A DNA stretch of 64,000 bases, taken from HXMU1420-13 sp965249965. Its GTDB lineage: Bacteria > Bacteroidota > Rhodothermia > Balneolales > Balneolaceae. Position numbers and translations under genes: made by a program. Below the pieces are notes generated by a model that had not been told where the DNA came from, searched no databases, and saw nothing but the letters and a program-made list of their open reading frames with translations. Of this stretch, positions 8,914 through 17,609 are shown in pieces (the stretch's first letter is position 1; the number at the start of each line of letters is the position of its first letter). The stretch is from contig OZ252262.1 in assembly GCA_965249965.1 (NCBI GenBank), positions 1-64,000 of the forward strand, in the 5' to 3' direction.

Positions 8914-9342
8914 TTATAAAGTTTTTTGCATGGCAACAGCCGTGGATGGGCATAGTTCAGAAAACTCAGTTGTTTGCTTTATTTCATCTGGAACAAAATC
9001 TCTTTCAATTACTGAATAGTTCATTTTTTTAAAAAAATTCTCGGCAGTTTCCGTTAATAAGAATATTTTTTTGACGCCCTCTTCTTTAGCTGCAGCCTCA
9101 ACTTTTTTTGTAAGTAACTTCCCTAAACCTTTCCCACGGCTTGAGGAAGAAGTAGCCAATGAGCGTAGTAATGCACTTTCGCCAAACACTTCTATTCCAA
9201 CACAACCTGTTAACTTATTATTCTCCGATATTCCAAAGAGTCTAACCTGTTGTTTCGGTAAATCGGTTGTAGGCAAGGCATTTTCACTCAACAAATCTAA
9301 AGCCTGAGTTATTTCAGGGTCATTAAGTAATTCAACAATCAT
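8914..9342 (-). CDS. arsN2: Arsenic-resistance GNAT acetyltransferase, ArsN2 type
   Basis: The 142-residue GNAT fold has the acetyl-CoA loop 'SRGKGLGKLLTKKVEAAAKEEGV'. ArsN2 hallmarks are also present: 'LPTTDL' near residue 25, 'ALLRSLATSSSSRG', 'LLTETAENFF', and the terminal 'TTEFSELCPSTAVAMQKTL'. ArsN1 acetylates arsinothricin; the substrate of the ArsN2 subfamily is not established. The stop lies 35 bases before arsR. Its start directly abuts the stop of the upstream PH-domain gene with no gap, so it may be transcribed with that membrane-protein cassette rather than from the arsR operator. Confidence 0.85.
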   Translation of the reverse strand: MIVELLNDPEITQALDLLSENALPTTDLPKQQVRLFGISENNKLTGCVGIEVFGESALLRSLATSSSSRGKGLGKLLTKKVEAAAKEEGVKKIFLLTETAENFFKKMNYSVIERDFVPDEIKQTTEFSELCPSTAVAMQKTL

Positions 9343-10788
9343 TCATTCACCTGCATATTGAATCGGCCAGTTTAGAACCTTAAATGCATCATCATTATCT
9401 ATATCCTCAACCGAAAAAGTTTTACCACCGGCACCAGAAGCCGCAACTACATGCAACGTAGCTAAACGTTTTCTTTTTTGAAATGGGTTGGCAGAATATT
9501 CAGCAACCTGCGCTCTGTTTCTTTTAACAATAGCTGTTGATTTAGCCAAAACTCGATATTGTAGTAAAAGTTCATGTTCGCCAAACTTTACCAATGCATC
9601 CCTGAACTGGATAAAACCATACAGTGAAAGCGGAAGTATCAGGAAAAATAATAGCCATGCATAACTCCAGAATATCCAAATAATGGGAGTTGCAATAATA
9701 ACACCATAATTGGCTTTTCTGATATATCTGAATAGCGCTCTTTTTGGAGGAGTTATGGCTGAACTAAACTCAATTTCTTCGTCTAAGAATTCTTTCAAGA
9801 AAGCTTCGAGCTTTTCTTTTCTTACAAAAGGTAGTAGCACTATAGATCTGTCATTTTCATTTTGCTCGAATCCGGCACTTTCAACATAAAGCATCCCATA
9901 TCCAAACGGCTGCCTAAGTACTCCTTCTACAAATCGAAGCGCCTGAATCCGATCAAAAGGCACTGTTATATGTTTACGCTCGAATAACCCGCTGGTAATA
10001 AGCAATTCTTTCTCTTTCTTCTCGATTTTAAAATCTGTGTAACGAAAAATAACCCCTACAAATGAAATGATGTAAGAGATGAAAATCACAAAAAATACTG
10101 CCCATAAAATTGTAGAAAGCTGACTGTAACCTGGGAGAATAGCTGTTATAAAATCCAGATTTTCTTTGGTAATAAATTGATCTAATTGCCCGGATACAGC
10201 CCCTAATATCGAAGCGATTAAACCAAAATTACCCGAAGTAAGCGCAGCATAAAACAAATCTCTGGCAGATAGTTTCCACACCGGATTATTGGCTTTGTTT
10301 ACTTCAACCTGCTCAATTTCTTCTTCACTCTCCTTCTCCTGTGCAACAATTTCTTTAGTTTCCTCTCGAAGCATTTTGCGCATTTCGATGGCTTCTTCAT
10401 AAAGAATAGCACTTATTGTGGCTTTCTCAGTTCCCCCACCCGCCGACTTAATCTCCACTTTTACCAGCCCAAACATTCGCTGAATTATGCCTTCGGTTAT
10501 ATCAATAACCTGAATTCTTTCTTTCGAGAGGTAGAGCTTTTTACGTACAAAAAGCCCTTTGTTAATTTGAAGTTCGCCATCAATTACCCGAAATGTAAAT
10601 CGATACCAACTTGCAACACCCAGGACAAATGTAGATATCAAACCAAACAACAAGAACATCCAAAAGTAGTCGCCTGAGTTTCGGGATCCAACAACTACAA
10701 AAATGATAATAGGGACTATATTTTGACGTAGAACAATGAAAAGCTGGGTTACCGCTGCAACGGGATGCTGCCTTCTAAAATCAGACAT
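9343..10788 (-). CDS. PH-domain membrane protein, YdbT family
   Basis: The 481-residue integral membrane protein has repeated bacterial PH (bPH2, formerly DUF304) domains. N-terminal hydrophobic segments span about residues 15-65 and the first PH domain is near 65-140 ('ISKERIQVIDIT'-type, here 'LSKERIQVIDITEGIIQRMFG'). Another membrane pair lies at 180-250, and a second PH domain at 250-340 ('ITVPFDRIQALRFVEGVLRQPFG'). A third membrane pair and a PH-like C-terminus follow. YdbS/YdbT pairs are widespread and poorly characterised. It overlaps the upstream ydbS-like gene by 8 bases. Confidence 0.85.
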   Translation of the reverse strand: MSDFRRQHPVAAVTQLFIVLRQNIVPIIIFVVVGSRNSGDYFWMFLLFGLISTFVLGVASWYRFTFRVIDGELQINKGLFVRKKLYLSKERIQVIDITEGIIQRMFGLVKVEIKSAGGGTEKATISAILYEEAIEMRKMLREETKEIVAQEKESEEEIEQVEVNKANNPVWKLSARDLFYAALTSGNFGLIASILGAVSGQLDQFITKENLDFITAILPGYSQLSTILWAVFFVIFISYIISFVGVIFRYTDFKIEKKEKELLITSGLFERKHITVPFDRIQALRFVEGVLRQPFGYGMLYVESAGFEQNENDRSIVLLPFVRKEKLEAFLKEFLDEEIEFSSAITPPKRALFRYIRKANYGVIIATPIIWIFWSYAWLLFFLILPLSLYGFIQFRDALVKFGEHELLLQYRVLAKSTAIVKRNRAQVAEYSANPFQKRKRLATLHVVAASGAGGKTFSVEDIDNDDAFKVLNWPIQYAGE

Positions 10789-11287
10789 CTTCTTTAACTT
10801 TTCTTACCAAGTCCGAAATTAATTCCCGAAGCGAATTTGCGGTCTCTTCGTCAAGTGCCGGGATTTCATGCGTTGTGGCAGCTGTGGATAAGCTAATAGA
10901 TGAGAGCCCGTATTTTCGATAGATTGGGCCTTGTTTAGTATCTACATGCTGTACTCGATTAATTGGAATGATTGTTCTTTTCAGAATAATGATTCCTCTT
11001 TGCATATCTACCCCGCGATCATTTACATCATAACTCCATCTTTTCCATCGAATATTTGGCAAGTACAAGGTTAAAAAAAGATGACCAATAAAAGTTAGTG
11101 GGGCACTTATTACCGGAAATAAAAAACTAACTGAATCTTCAACAGTAAATAAGAAATATAGAAAACCGGGAATGATATAAAGTGCAAATCCCCAAAGAAA
11201 TGCGGTTAGCTTCCATGCTTTAATTGCATTTCTGTGAATTCGTGTTGAGGGTAAATGTGACTCAGATACTTCTTCAGGCAGACTCAT
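10781..11287 (-). CDS. PH-domain membrane protein, YdbS family
   Basis: At 168 residues it has two transmembrane segments (about 30-50 and 55-80) followed by one bPH2 domain with the signature 'TIIPINRVQHVDTKQGPIYRKYGLSSISLSTAATTH' split over about 105-145. It is the usual small partner of the YdbT protein encoded downstream. It overlaps both neighbours (14 bases with the MFS gene, 8 with ydbT), so the three are one transcription unit. Molecular role is unknown. Confidence 0.85.
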   Translation of the reverse strand: MSLPEEVSESHLPSTRIHRNAIKAWKLTAFLWGFALYIIPGFLYFLFTVEDSVSFLFPVISAPLTFIGHLFLTLYLPNIRWKRWSYDVNDRGVDMQRGIIILKRTIIPINRVQHVDTKQGPIYRKYGLSSISLSTAATTHEIPALDEETANSLRELISDLVRKVKEDV

Positions 11288-12578
11288 AAAAATTGTTTAC
11301 ATCTTCTTTAACGCCCAACATAAGCACTAAACCGATTACTAACATCACCAGAATTACGCCCATTCCCCAGCGCTGATTATCCATAATTAAGGTAATCCAC
11401 CCAACCAACATAGGTCCTGCAAAAGAGGTTACTTTACCTGACAGAGCAAATAATCCATACATTTGATTTCGTTGCTCTTCGGGTGCCATTCTACCCATTA
11501 ATGTTCTGGATGCTGCCTGAACAGGCCCTACAAACACACCAAGTAATAATCCCCAAATCCAAAACCAAAAAACAGATTGTACAAAAATCACAGCTATCAC
11601 AGGAATGATTAGCCCTATAAGTGAAATCATAATCGTTTTCTTACTTCCACTCTTATCATCCAACCAGGCAAAGCCATAAGAACCAAGTCCGGCAGTGAGA
11701 TTTAAAGCAATACCAAAATAGAAAATATCGGCTGTCGTAAAGCCAAAAGAGCCGGCTGCATACACTCCCCCCATTGCGAAAATTGTAACCAATGCATCAT
11801 TATAGAATAAACGAGCAACTAAGAAACGAAAAATATTTACTTGTTTTCTGAGCATTCGCAATCCATTACCAAGCGAAGAAAAACCATCTTTAATGGCCTG
11901 TACATTCGATTTCTTTTTGGATGGGGCGTCGCTGGTTTTCAATATAAACGGAATCATAAAAATAGCGTACCAAATTCCAGTAAACAGAAATGTGCTTCGA
12001 GTGTGCTGTGCCATCGACTCATCCAACCCAAACAAAGATGCTCCGTTCAAAAACAGCACAAAATATCCAACAACAAGGCAGACGATTCCACCAGCAAAAC
12101 CAAGGCTCCAGCCCCAGCCACTCCATCGCCCAATTTTATCAGGTGGGGCAAGATCCGGTAACATCGCGTTATAAAAAATGAGAGAGAGTTCTGCTCCAAC
12201 CGTACCTAGGAAAGCCAAAATCAATGCATACATCAAAAAATCGATGCTTGGTTCCGCAAACCATAACAAAGAGGTACTTACTATAGATATTCCGGCAAAG
12301 AAATATACCCAGGGTTTTCGAGGACCACCCACATCAGCAATGGAACCTAAAATGGGAGCCAAGATTGCAATAGCAAAGCCAGCTAACCCAATTGTAAAGC
12401 CCCATTGAGCAGTTCCTGTAGTTTCATTTTCTGCAATAGAGGATGTGAAATAAGCCGCAAAAATAAAGGTTTGAATCATTACAAAAAAAGCACTATTCGC
12501 CCAATCGTATAACGCCCAGGAAAATAAACCCTGAGGTGATGCTTCAAGATGATCCTTAATAATTTTAGAGTCCGCCAA
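11274..12578 (-). CDS. MFS transporter, Atg22/UMF1-like
   Basis: The 434-residue protein has about twelve hydrophobic segments. Its N-terminus 'GLFSWALYDWANSAFFVMIQ' is the signature of the Atg22-like (UMF1) branch of the major facilitator superfamily, with 'RTLMGRMAPEEQRNQMYGLF' in the C-terminal half. Yeast Atg22 exports amino acids from the vacuole. The substrate of bacterial members is unknown. It is the first gene of the overlapping MFS-ydbS-ydbT-arsN2 cassette. Confidence 0.88.
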   Translation of the reverse strand: MADSKIIKDHLEASPQGLFSWALYDWANSAFFVMIQTFIFAAYFTSSIAENETTGTAQWGFTIGLAGFAIAILAPILGSIADVGGPRKPWVYFFAGISIVSTSLLWFAEPSIDFLMYALILAFLGTVGAELSLIFYNAMLPDLAPPDKIGRWSGWGWSLGFAGGIVCLVVGYFVLFLNGASLFGLDESMAQHTRSTFLFTGIWYAIFMIPFILKTSDAPSKKKSNVQAIKDGFSSLGNGLRMLRKQVNIFRFLVARLFYNDALVTIFAMGGVYAAGSFGFTTADIFYFGIALNLTAGLGSYGFAWLDDKSGSKKTIMISLIGLIIPVIAVIFVQSVFWFWIWGLLLGVFVGPVQAASRTLMGRMAPEEQRNQMYGLFALSGKVTSFAGPMLVGWITLIMDNQRWGMGVILVMLVIGLVLMLGVKEDVNNFYESA

Positions 12579-12749
12579 TGAATTAACTCACAAAGAATTT
12601 TGATCCCAATTCTAACACAAACGTAGATCGATTCAAAATATCAATGTTTGAGATAACTTAATTTGATTTATTACCGATTTGAAGCGATAATGAGGCACTA
12701 TTCAAAATGGTGCCATTGTATAGAGTCTTGAAATAAATGGGAGAAGTAC

Positions 12750-15700
12750 TTGGCGGATTTCAAACATGTGATAGGTGATTTTTTAATCGACAGTGATTTC
12801 ATTGGTTGTGTTGTAGTAAATCAAGCTGGAGAGATTCTTTTTTCTAATCAAACATTCGATAGTTTAATTAAAGCCATTGAGGGCAGCGTAACTGGCTATA
12901 ATTTTATTGAACTTTTCAGAAATGAAGAACAGCCTAAAGTTACTGAAGCATTTGATTATTTATTCGAAGAAGGTTCTATTCCCCAAAGAGAATGGGTAAT
13001 TGTTAACAAGTATAACGAGCAGATTTATTTAGATGTTGAAGGACGCACATTTGAAGATAATGGAGAGAAACATGCACTTGCCTGCTTTATAGATCGAACG
13101 AATGAACGTGATTTAAAAAAAGAGCTAAACAAAAAATCTTCAGATTTAGAATTCTTAAATCTACAGCAAGAGTTGGCCATTGAAACAGCAAAACTTGGTA
13201 TTTGGAAATTAAATCCCAAAACAGGCAAGAATATTTGGAATGACGAGCTGCTTAATATTTATGAGCTCAGCAGAGAAGAATGGGAAGAAAATTTAGATGG
13301 ATGGCAAAAAATGCTCTTCGAAGAAGACATGATAGTTGCCAACAATGAGCTTGCAAAAGCATTCGCTGGCGAGAAAGTTTTTGATGTTCGGTTTAGAATT
13401 AAAACCAAGACAGGTAAGATTAAGCATATATTAGCTTCTGCTGCTCCATTCTTTGATAGAGATGGTGAGATTTTTGAAGTTCATGGCATCAATATTGATG
13501 TAACAAACCTTGTTGAAGTACTTGAAGAAGCCAACATTAAAGACCAATACTTCAAAAATATTACAGATAAGCTTCCTGGTTTAGTTGTTCAATACTACAT
13601 CAACCCAGATGGTACAGATGGCATTAATTATCTTAGCAACGGAGTTGAAAAACTCTACGGGATAAAACATGAGGAAGCCTCGAAAGACGTTAGTTTGATA
13701 TGGAGCCGAGTACATCCAGACGATGTGGAAAAAGTTGGCGCATCTTTACAAGAATCCGCTAAAAACTTATCCGACTGGAATTGTACGTTCAGAGCTACCG
13801 ACACTTTTGGCAATGAAAAATTTATTCAATGCATGGGCACCCCTCACACCGATGACATTGGCCGTATAATTTGGGACACTATTGCTCTTGATATCACAGA
13901 ACAGACATTGAAAGATGAAGAAATTCAGGAAAGCAAAACTCAACTTCAAAATTTTACCGATCAATTACCGGGAGTTGCCCTTCGTTATTATTTAAAACCT
14001 GACGGAACCGATGGGCTATTATACCTTAGTAAAGGGGTAGAAAAAATACATGAAATTGATAGAGATGACACTCTAAAAGATGCATCAAAAATGTGGGGGT
14101 TAATTCATCCGGATGATATTGAACCCATGCAGCAATCTGTAATTGAATCTGCTGCAAAATTAACTACTTGGGAATTTGACCATCGAATAATTACGCCAAA
14201 CGGTACTCTGAAATATATCAGCAGTGTTGGAATTCCTCATAAATCAGAAGATGGTACGGTTATTTGGGATACCATTTCTATGGAAGTAACTCGCCAAAAG
14301 GAAAGTGAGTCTGCTTTAAGAGAAAGCCAACAAATGTTGGATAATTTAACCAATCAAGTACCTGGAATGGTTTACATCTACCAAATCCTACCTGACGGCT
14401 CAGATAGGTTCGCCTATCAAAGCAAAGGGATTGAAGATGTATTCGAAATATCACAAGAAGAAATTGGAACCAACACATCTATTATCTGGGATTGCATACA
14501 TCCGGATGATGTTGATTCGTTAAGTAAATCTGTTCAGAATTCTGCTGATACTTTAACGCAATGGAACAATGTGTACCGCATAATTACACCATCTGGGATA
14601 ACCAAATACATACAAGGTTCAGGAACTCCGGTAAAACTAGCCGATGGGACTATGCAATGGTATTCCATGGGTATCGACATTACCAACGAAATTGAGCAGC
14701 AATCGGAATTGCGCGAAAAACAAAAACATCTGAATATAATTTCAGATCATTTCCCGGGAGTGATCTATACTTATATTCGAAAGACCGATGGATCGGAAGA
14801 ACTAACCTATTTAAGTAAGGGTGTAGAAACCATACACGGCATAAGCTTAGAAGATGCCTATAAAGATCCGGGTATCATGTGGTCGTTAGTTCATGATGAC
14901 GATATCACGGAATTTCTTGAAACCGTAGAAGCCTCAGCCAAAAACTTGAACAACTGGGAGTTTACATTTCGTGTTAAAATAGCAGATGGTTCATATCATT
15001 GGTTCCAGGGATATGGTAAACCTACCATGCTAGACAATGGTTCGATTGCATGGTCTTCGATCACTTTTGATATTCATGATCAGATTGTTTCTCAACAAAA
15101 GATTCTTGGGCAAAAAGAGCAGTTAGAAAGTATTACAAATCAGATACAAGGTGTTGTTCTTAAATACCGTGTTCATCCCGATGGTACGGATAGTATTCCA
15201 TATATCAGTGATCAGGCAATAAAATATTGGGGAGTGGATGCAGAAACTGTGGTAAGTGATATAAGTAAAGCGTGGGCACGCGTTGTTCCGGATGACATAC
15301 CTCTTACTATGGATGAAATTCAAAAATCTATGGATAAGATGGAGCCGTGGAATCAGGTGATGCGCTTCATTTCAGAAACTGGTGAAATTAAACATCTGCA
15401 CGGTTACGGAATTCCAAAAGTGATGGAGGATGGCACCGTTGAGTATGATACCGTGATGTTGGATGTTACAGAACAGGAACTTGCAAAGAAAGAAGCTCTG
15501 GAAAAACAACGCCAGTTGGAATTAATAGGCGATCAGATTCCCGGAGTTGTATTCACTTATTTCAGAAAATCTGACGGCAAAGAAGGATTCACATACTTTA
15601 GTGATGGCTTCGAAGAGCTTCATGGGTTTGAGAAGTCGAAAGCACTGGAAAATCCAAAAATGCTTTGGGACCAAGTTCACCCCGAAGATCTGCCCCAATT

Positions 15701-16907
15701 TGTAAACGAAATGGTGAATTCGGCAGAGAGTCTCTCAAAGCTTGATGTACAGTATCGAATTATTCGACCAGATGGTGAATTAAGATACTTACAAGGTTTT
15801 GGCTCACCTACAATGGACGAGCATGGCACTATTGTTTGGAATGCTGTGAATTTAGATATCACAGAACGAAAGCTAGCCGAACTTGAAGCCAACATTTCTA
15901 ATACAAAATTAAGAGCCTTTATTAAGTCGTCACCTATCGCTATTTACCAAATTAACCCGGAAGGAGTAGTAACAGACTTTTGGAATGCCGCTGCAGAGCA
16001 GGTGTATGGCTGGACGCGCGATGAAGTTATAGATAATGTTATGCCCCAGCTCTGGGATGAGGATATGGAGGAATTTCGAGCTATCATCGAGGATATCCGA
16101 ATATCCAAAAAACCAAAACAATTTCAGGTAACACGGCACAATCGATATAATGAAGAAATCATTCTAGAAATTACCGCCGGTCCGCTGTTCGATGAGTTAG
16201 GAAAACTAACGGATCTACTCATCATTGCAAACGACATTACTGAGCTGGAAGAATATCGAAAAACCCTTGAATCGGCCCTGCGTGAAAAAGAGATATTATT
16301 GCAGGAAATCCACCATCGCGTAAAAAATAACCTGGCCATCGTTTCAGGGCTTCTTGAGTTACAGGCATTAAAAGATGATAACGAGCATGACATGAGCCTT
16401 ATCATCGAAGCGCGGAATCGAATTCATTCTATTGCTATGGTTCACGAGCAGCTATATCAAGACATGGATTTTAGCCACATTAATCCAGCAGAGTATTACA
16501 AAAAACTACTAAGTAAACTGCAATCGAATACCATTTCTAAAGAAACAGACATCGATTATGATTTGAAATTTGATATCGAAAAAATCAATATCAATCGCGC
16601 AGTTCCTTTAGGATTACTCATCAACGAACTTTTCACAAACTCCATCAAACATGCATTTCTGGATGGTACCGGGAATCTAACGCTTCATTTCACGCAAATT
16701 GGCGAACAGATACAAGTTGTGTACGAGGATGACGGTCCTGGTTTTGTGATTGATGAAATAAAAGATAAAAACACGATCGGTTGGCAATTAATTGAGACGC
16801 TGCTCATCCAGCTAGATTCGACGTATACCATGGATACCACAGGGAAATTCAGGCTTGAGTTTGAATTTACTGAAGCCGTTCAGGGATCGCAGGCACACTT
16901 TAAATAG
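12750..16907 (+). CDS. Orphan sensor histidine kinase with nine PAS domains (HisKA_2 type)
   Basis: The 1385-residue protein has no transmembrane segment, so it is a cytoplasmic sensor. PAS domains start near residues 10, 145, 271, 402, 532, 664, 794, 926 and 1057. Copies three to eight are near-identical units of about 131 residues that repeat 'PGVV..Y...PDGTD...YLSKGVE..(H)GI', 'W..VHPDD' and 'DGT..W....LDIT'. The kinase core has 'LLQEIHHRVKNNLAIVSGLLELQ' (phospho-His H1189), typical of HisKA_2, and an HATPase with 'LGLLINELFTNSIKHAF' and 'YEDDGPGF'. The start is TTG, chosen because GGGAG lies about 6 bases upstream and no in-frame ATG is near. No partner regulator is encoded beside it. Confidence 0.9.
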   Translation: MADFKHVIGDFLIDSDFIGCVVVNQAGEILFSNQTFDSLIKAIEGSVTGYNFIELFRNEEQPKVTEAFDYLFEEGSIPQREWVIVNKYNEQIYLDVEGRTFEDNGEKHALACFIDRTNERDLKKELNKKSSDLEFLNLQQELAIETAKLGIWKLNPKTGKNIWNDELLNIYELSREEWEENLDGWQKMLFEEDMIVANNELAKAFAGEKVFDVRFRIKTKTGKIKHILASAAPFFDRDGEIFEVHGINIDVTNLVEVLEEANIKDQYFKNITDKLPGLVVQYYINPDGTDGINYLSNGVEKLYGIKHEEASKDVSLIWSRVHPDDVEKVGASLQESAKNLSDWNCTFRATDTFGNEKFIQCMGTPHTDDIGRIIWDTIALDITEQTLKDEEIQESKTQLQNFTDQLPGVALRYYLKPDGTDGLLYLSKGVEKIHEIDRDDTLKDASKMWGLIHPDDIEPMQQSVIESAAKLTTWEFDHRIITPNGTLKYISSVGIPHKSEDGTVIWDTISMEVTRQKESESALRESQQMLDNLTNQVPGMVYIYQILPDGSDRFAYQSKGIEDVFEISQEEIGTNTSIIWDCIHPDDVDSLSKSVQNSADTLTQWNNVYRIITPSGITKYIQGSGTPVKLADGTMQWYSMGIDITNEIEQQSELREKQKHLNIISDHFPGVIYTYIRKTDGSEELTYLSKGVETIHGISLEDAYKDPGIMWSLVHDDDITEFLETVEASAKNLNNWEFTFRVKIADGSYHWFQGYGKPTMLDNGSIAWSSITFDIHDQIVSQQKILGQKEQLESITNQIQGVVLKYRVHPDGTDSIPYISDQAIKYWGVDAETVVSDISKAWARVVPDDIPLTMDEIQKSMDKMEPWNQVMRFISETGEIKHLHGYGIPKVMEDGTVEYDTVMLDVTEQELAKKEALEKQRQLELIGDQIPGVVFTYFRKSDGKEGFTYFSDGFEELHGFEKSKALENPKMLWDQVHPEDLPQFVNEMVNSAESLSKLDVQYRIIRPDGELRYLQGFGSPTMDEHGTIVWNAVNLDITERKLAELEANISNTKLRAFIKSSPIAIYQINPEGVVTDFWNAAAEQVYGWTRDEVIDNVMPQLWDEDMEEFRAIIEDIRISKKPKQFQVTRHNRYNEEIILEITAGPLFDELGKLTDLLIIANDITELEEYRKTLESALREKEILLQEIHHRVKNNLAIVSGLLELQALKDDNEHDMSLIIEARNRIHSIAMVHEQLYQDMDFSHINPAEYYKKLLSKLQSNTISKETDIDYDLKFDIEKININRAVPLGLLINELFTNSIKHAFLDGTGNLTLHFTQIGEQIQVVYEDDGPGFVIDEIKDKNTIGWQLIETLLIQLDSTYTMDTTGKFRLEFEFTEAVQGSQAHFK

Positions 16908-17609
16908 CTACTTAATAAATTTATACCCAAAACCATGAACGGTAAGAATGTGCTTTGGGTAGCGACTGTCGGCCTCAAGCTTTTGCCGTAACCATGCAAT
17001 ATGCACATCAACTGTTCGGGTAGATGGAAGCGCGTCGTAGCCCCAAACCTCGTTTAATAGCTGATCCCGGCTCAAAATGGTTTGCTCGTTTTGAATTAAA
17101 AAACGAAGCAATTGAAACTCCTTGGCACTTAAGTTGATGCGCTCTCCATGTTTACTGACTTTCATTTGTTGGAAATCAATTTCAACATCATTGAACAAAA
17201 CATGATGTTCGGGATCGGACAAAGGGGTGCTTTTTTTCTTCCTTAGTTGTACTTCAATGCGGGCAAGTAATTCCATCATTTCAAATGGTTTTTGCATGTA
17301 ATCGTCGGCACCAAGTTTTAAGCCAAGTACTTTGTCTAACACCTGCCCTTTTGCAGTAAGCATGATTATTGGGGTTTCGATGTCTATTTTTCTCAAGTCC
17401 TGGCAAATATCCAGTCCGCTTTTTTTGGGAAGCATCAAATCAAGAATGATTACATCAAATTCCCCCGTCTTAGCTTTATCAAATCCTTGATTTCCATCAG
17501 TTGCAGTTTCAACTTCGTATTGTTCTTCAATCAAACGATCCTGGATGGTCATTACCAAACCGGCTTCGTCTTCAACTAACAATATTTTCCCTCTTGATGC
17601 TTCGCTCAT
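16908..17609 (-). CDS. OmpR/PhoB-family response regulator
   Basis: The 233-residue protein has a receiver domain (ILLVEDEAGLV; phospho-acceptor D57 in VIILDLMLP; lysine in DDYMQKPF). A C-terminal winged helix follows, with 'LSAKEFQLLRFLIQNEQTILSRDQLLNEVWGYDALPSTRTVDVHIAWLRQKLE'-type features at about 155-230. It binds direct-repeat DNA. Its start overlaps the kinase gene stop by 4 bases (ATGA), so it is the second gene of a kinase-regulator operon. The stop directly abuts that of the convergent multi-PAS kinase. The likely target is the divergent ABC exporter operon at 19665. Confidence 0.93.
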   Translation of the reverse strand: MSEASRGKILLVEDEAGLVMTIQDRLIEEQYEVETATDGNQGFDKAKTGEFDVIILDLMLPKKSGLDICQDLRKIDIETPIIMLTAKGQVLDKVLGLKLGADDYMQKPFEMMELLARIEVQLRKKKSTPLSDPEHHVLFNDVEIDFQQMKVSKHGERINLSAKEFQLLRFLIQNEQTILSRDQLLNEVWGYDALPSTRTVDVHIAWLRQKLEADSRYPKHILTVHGFGYKFIK

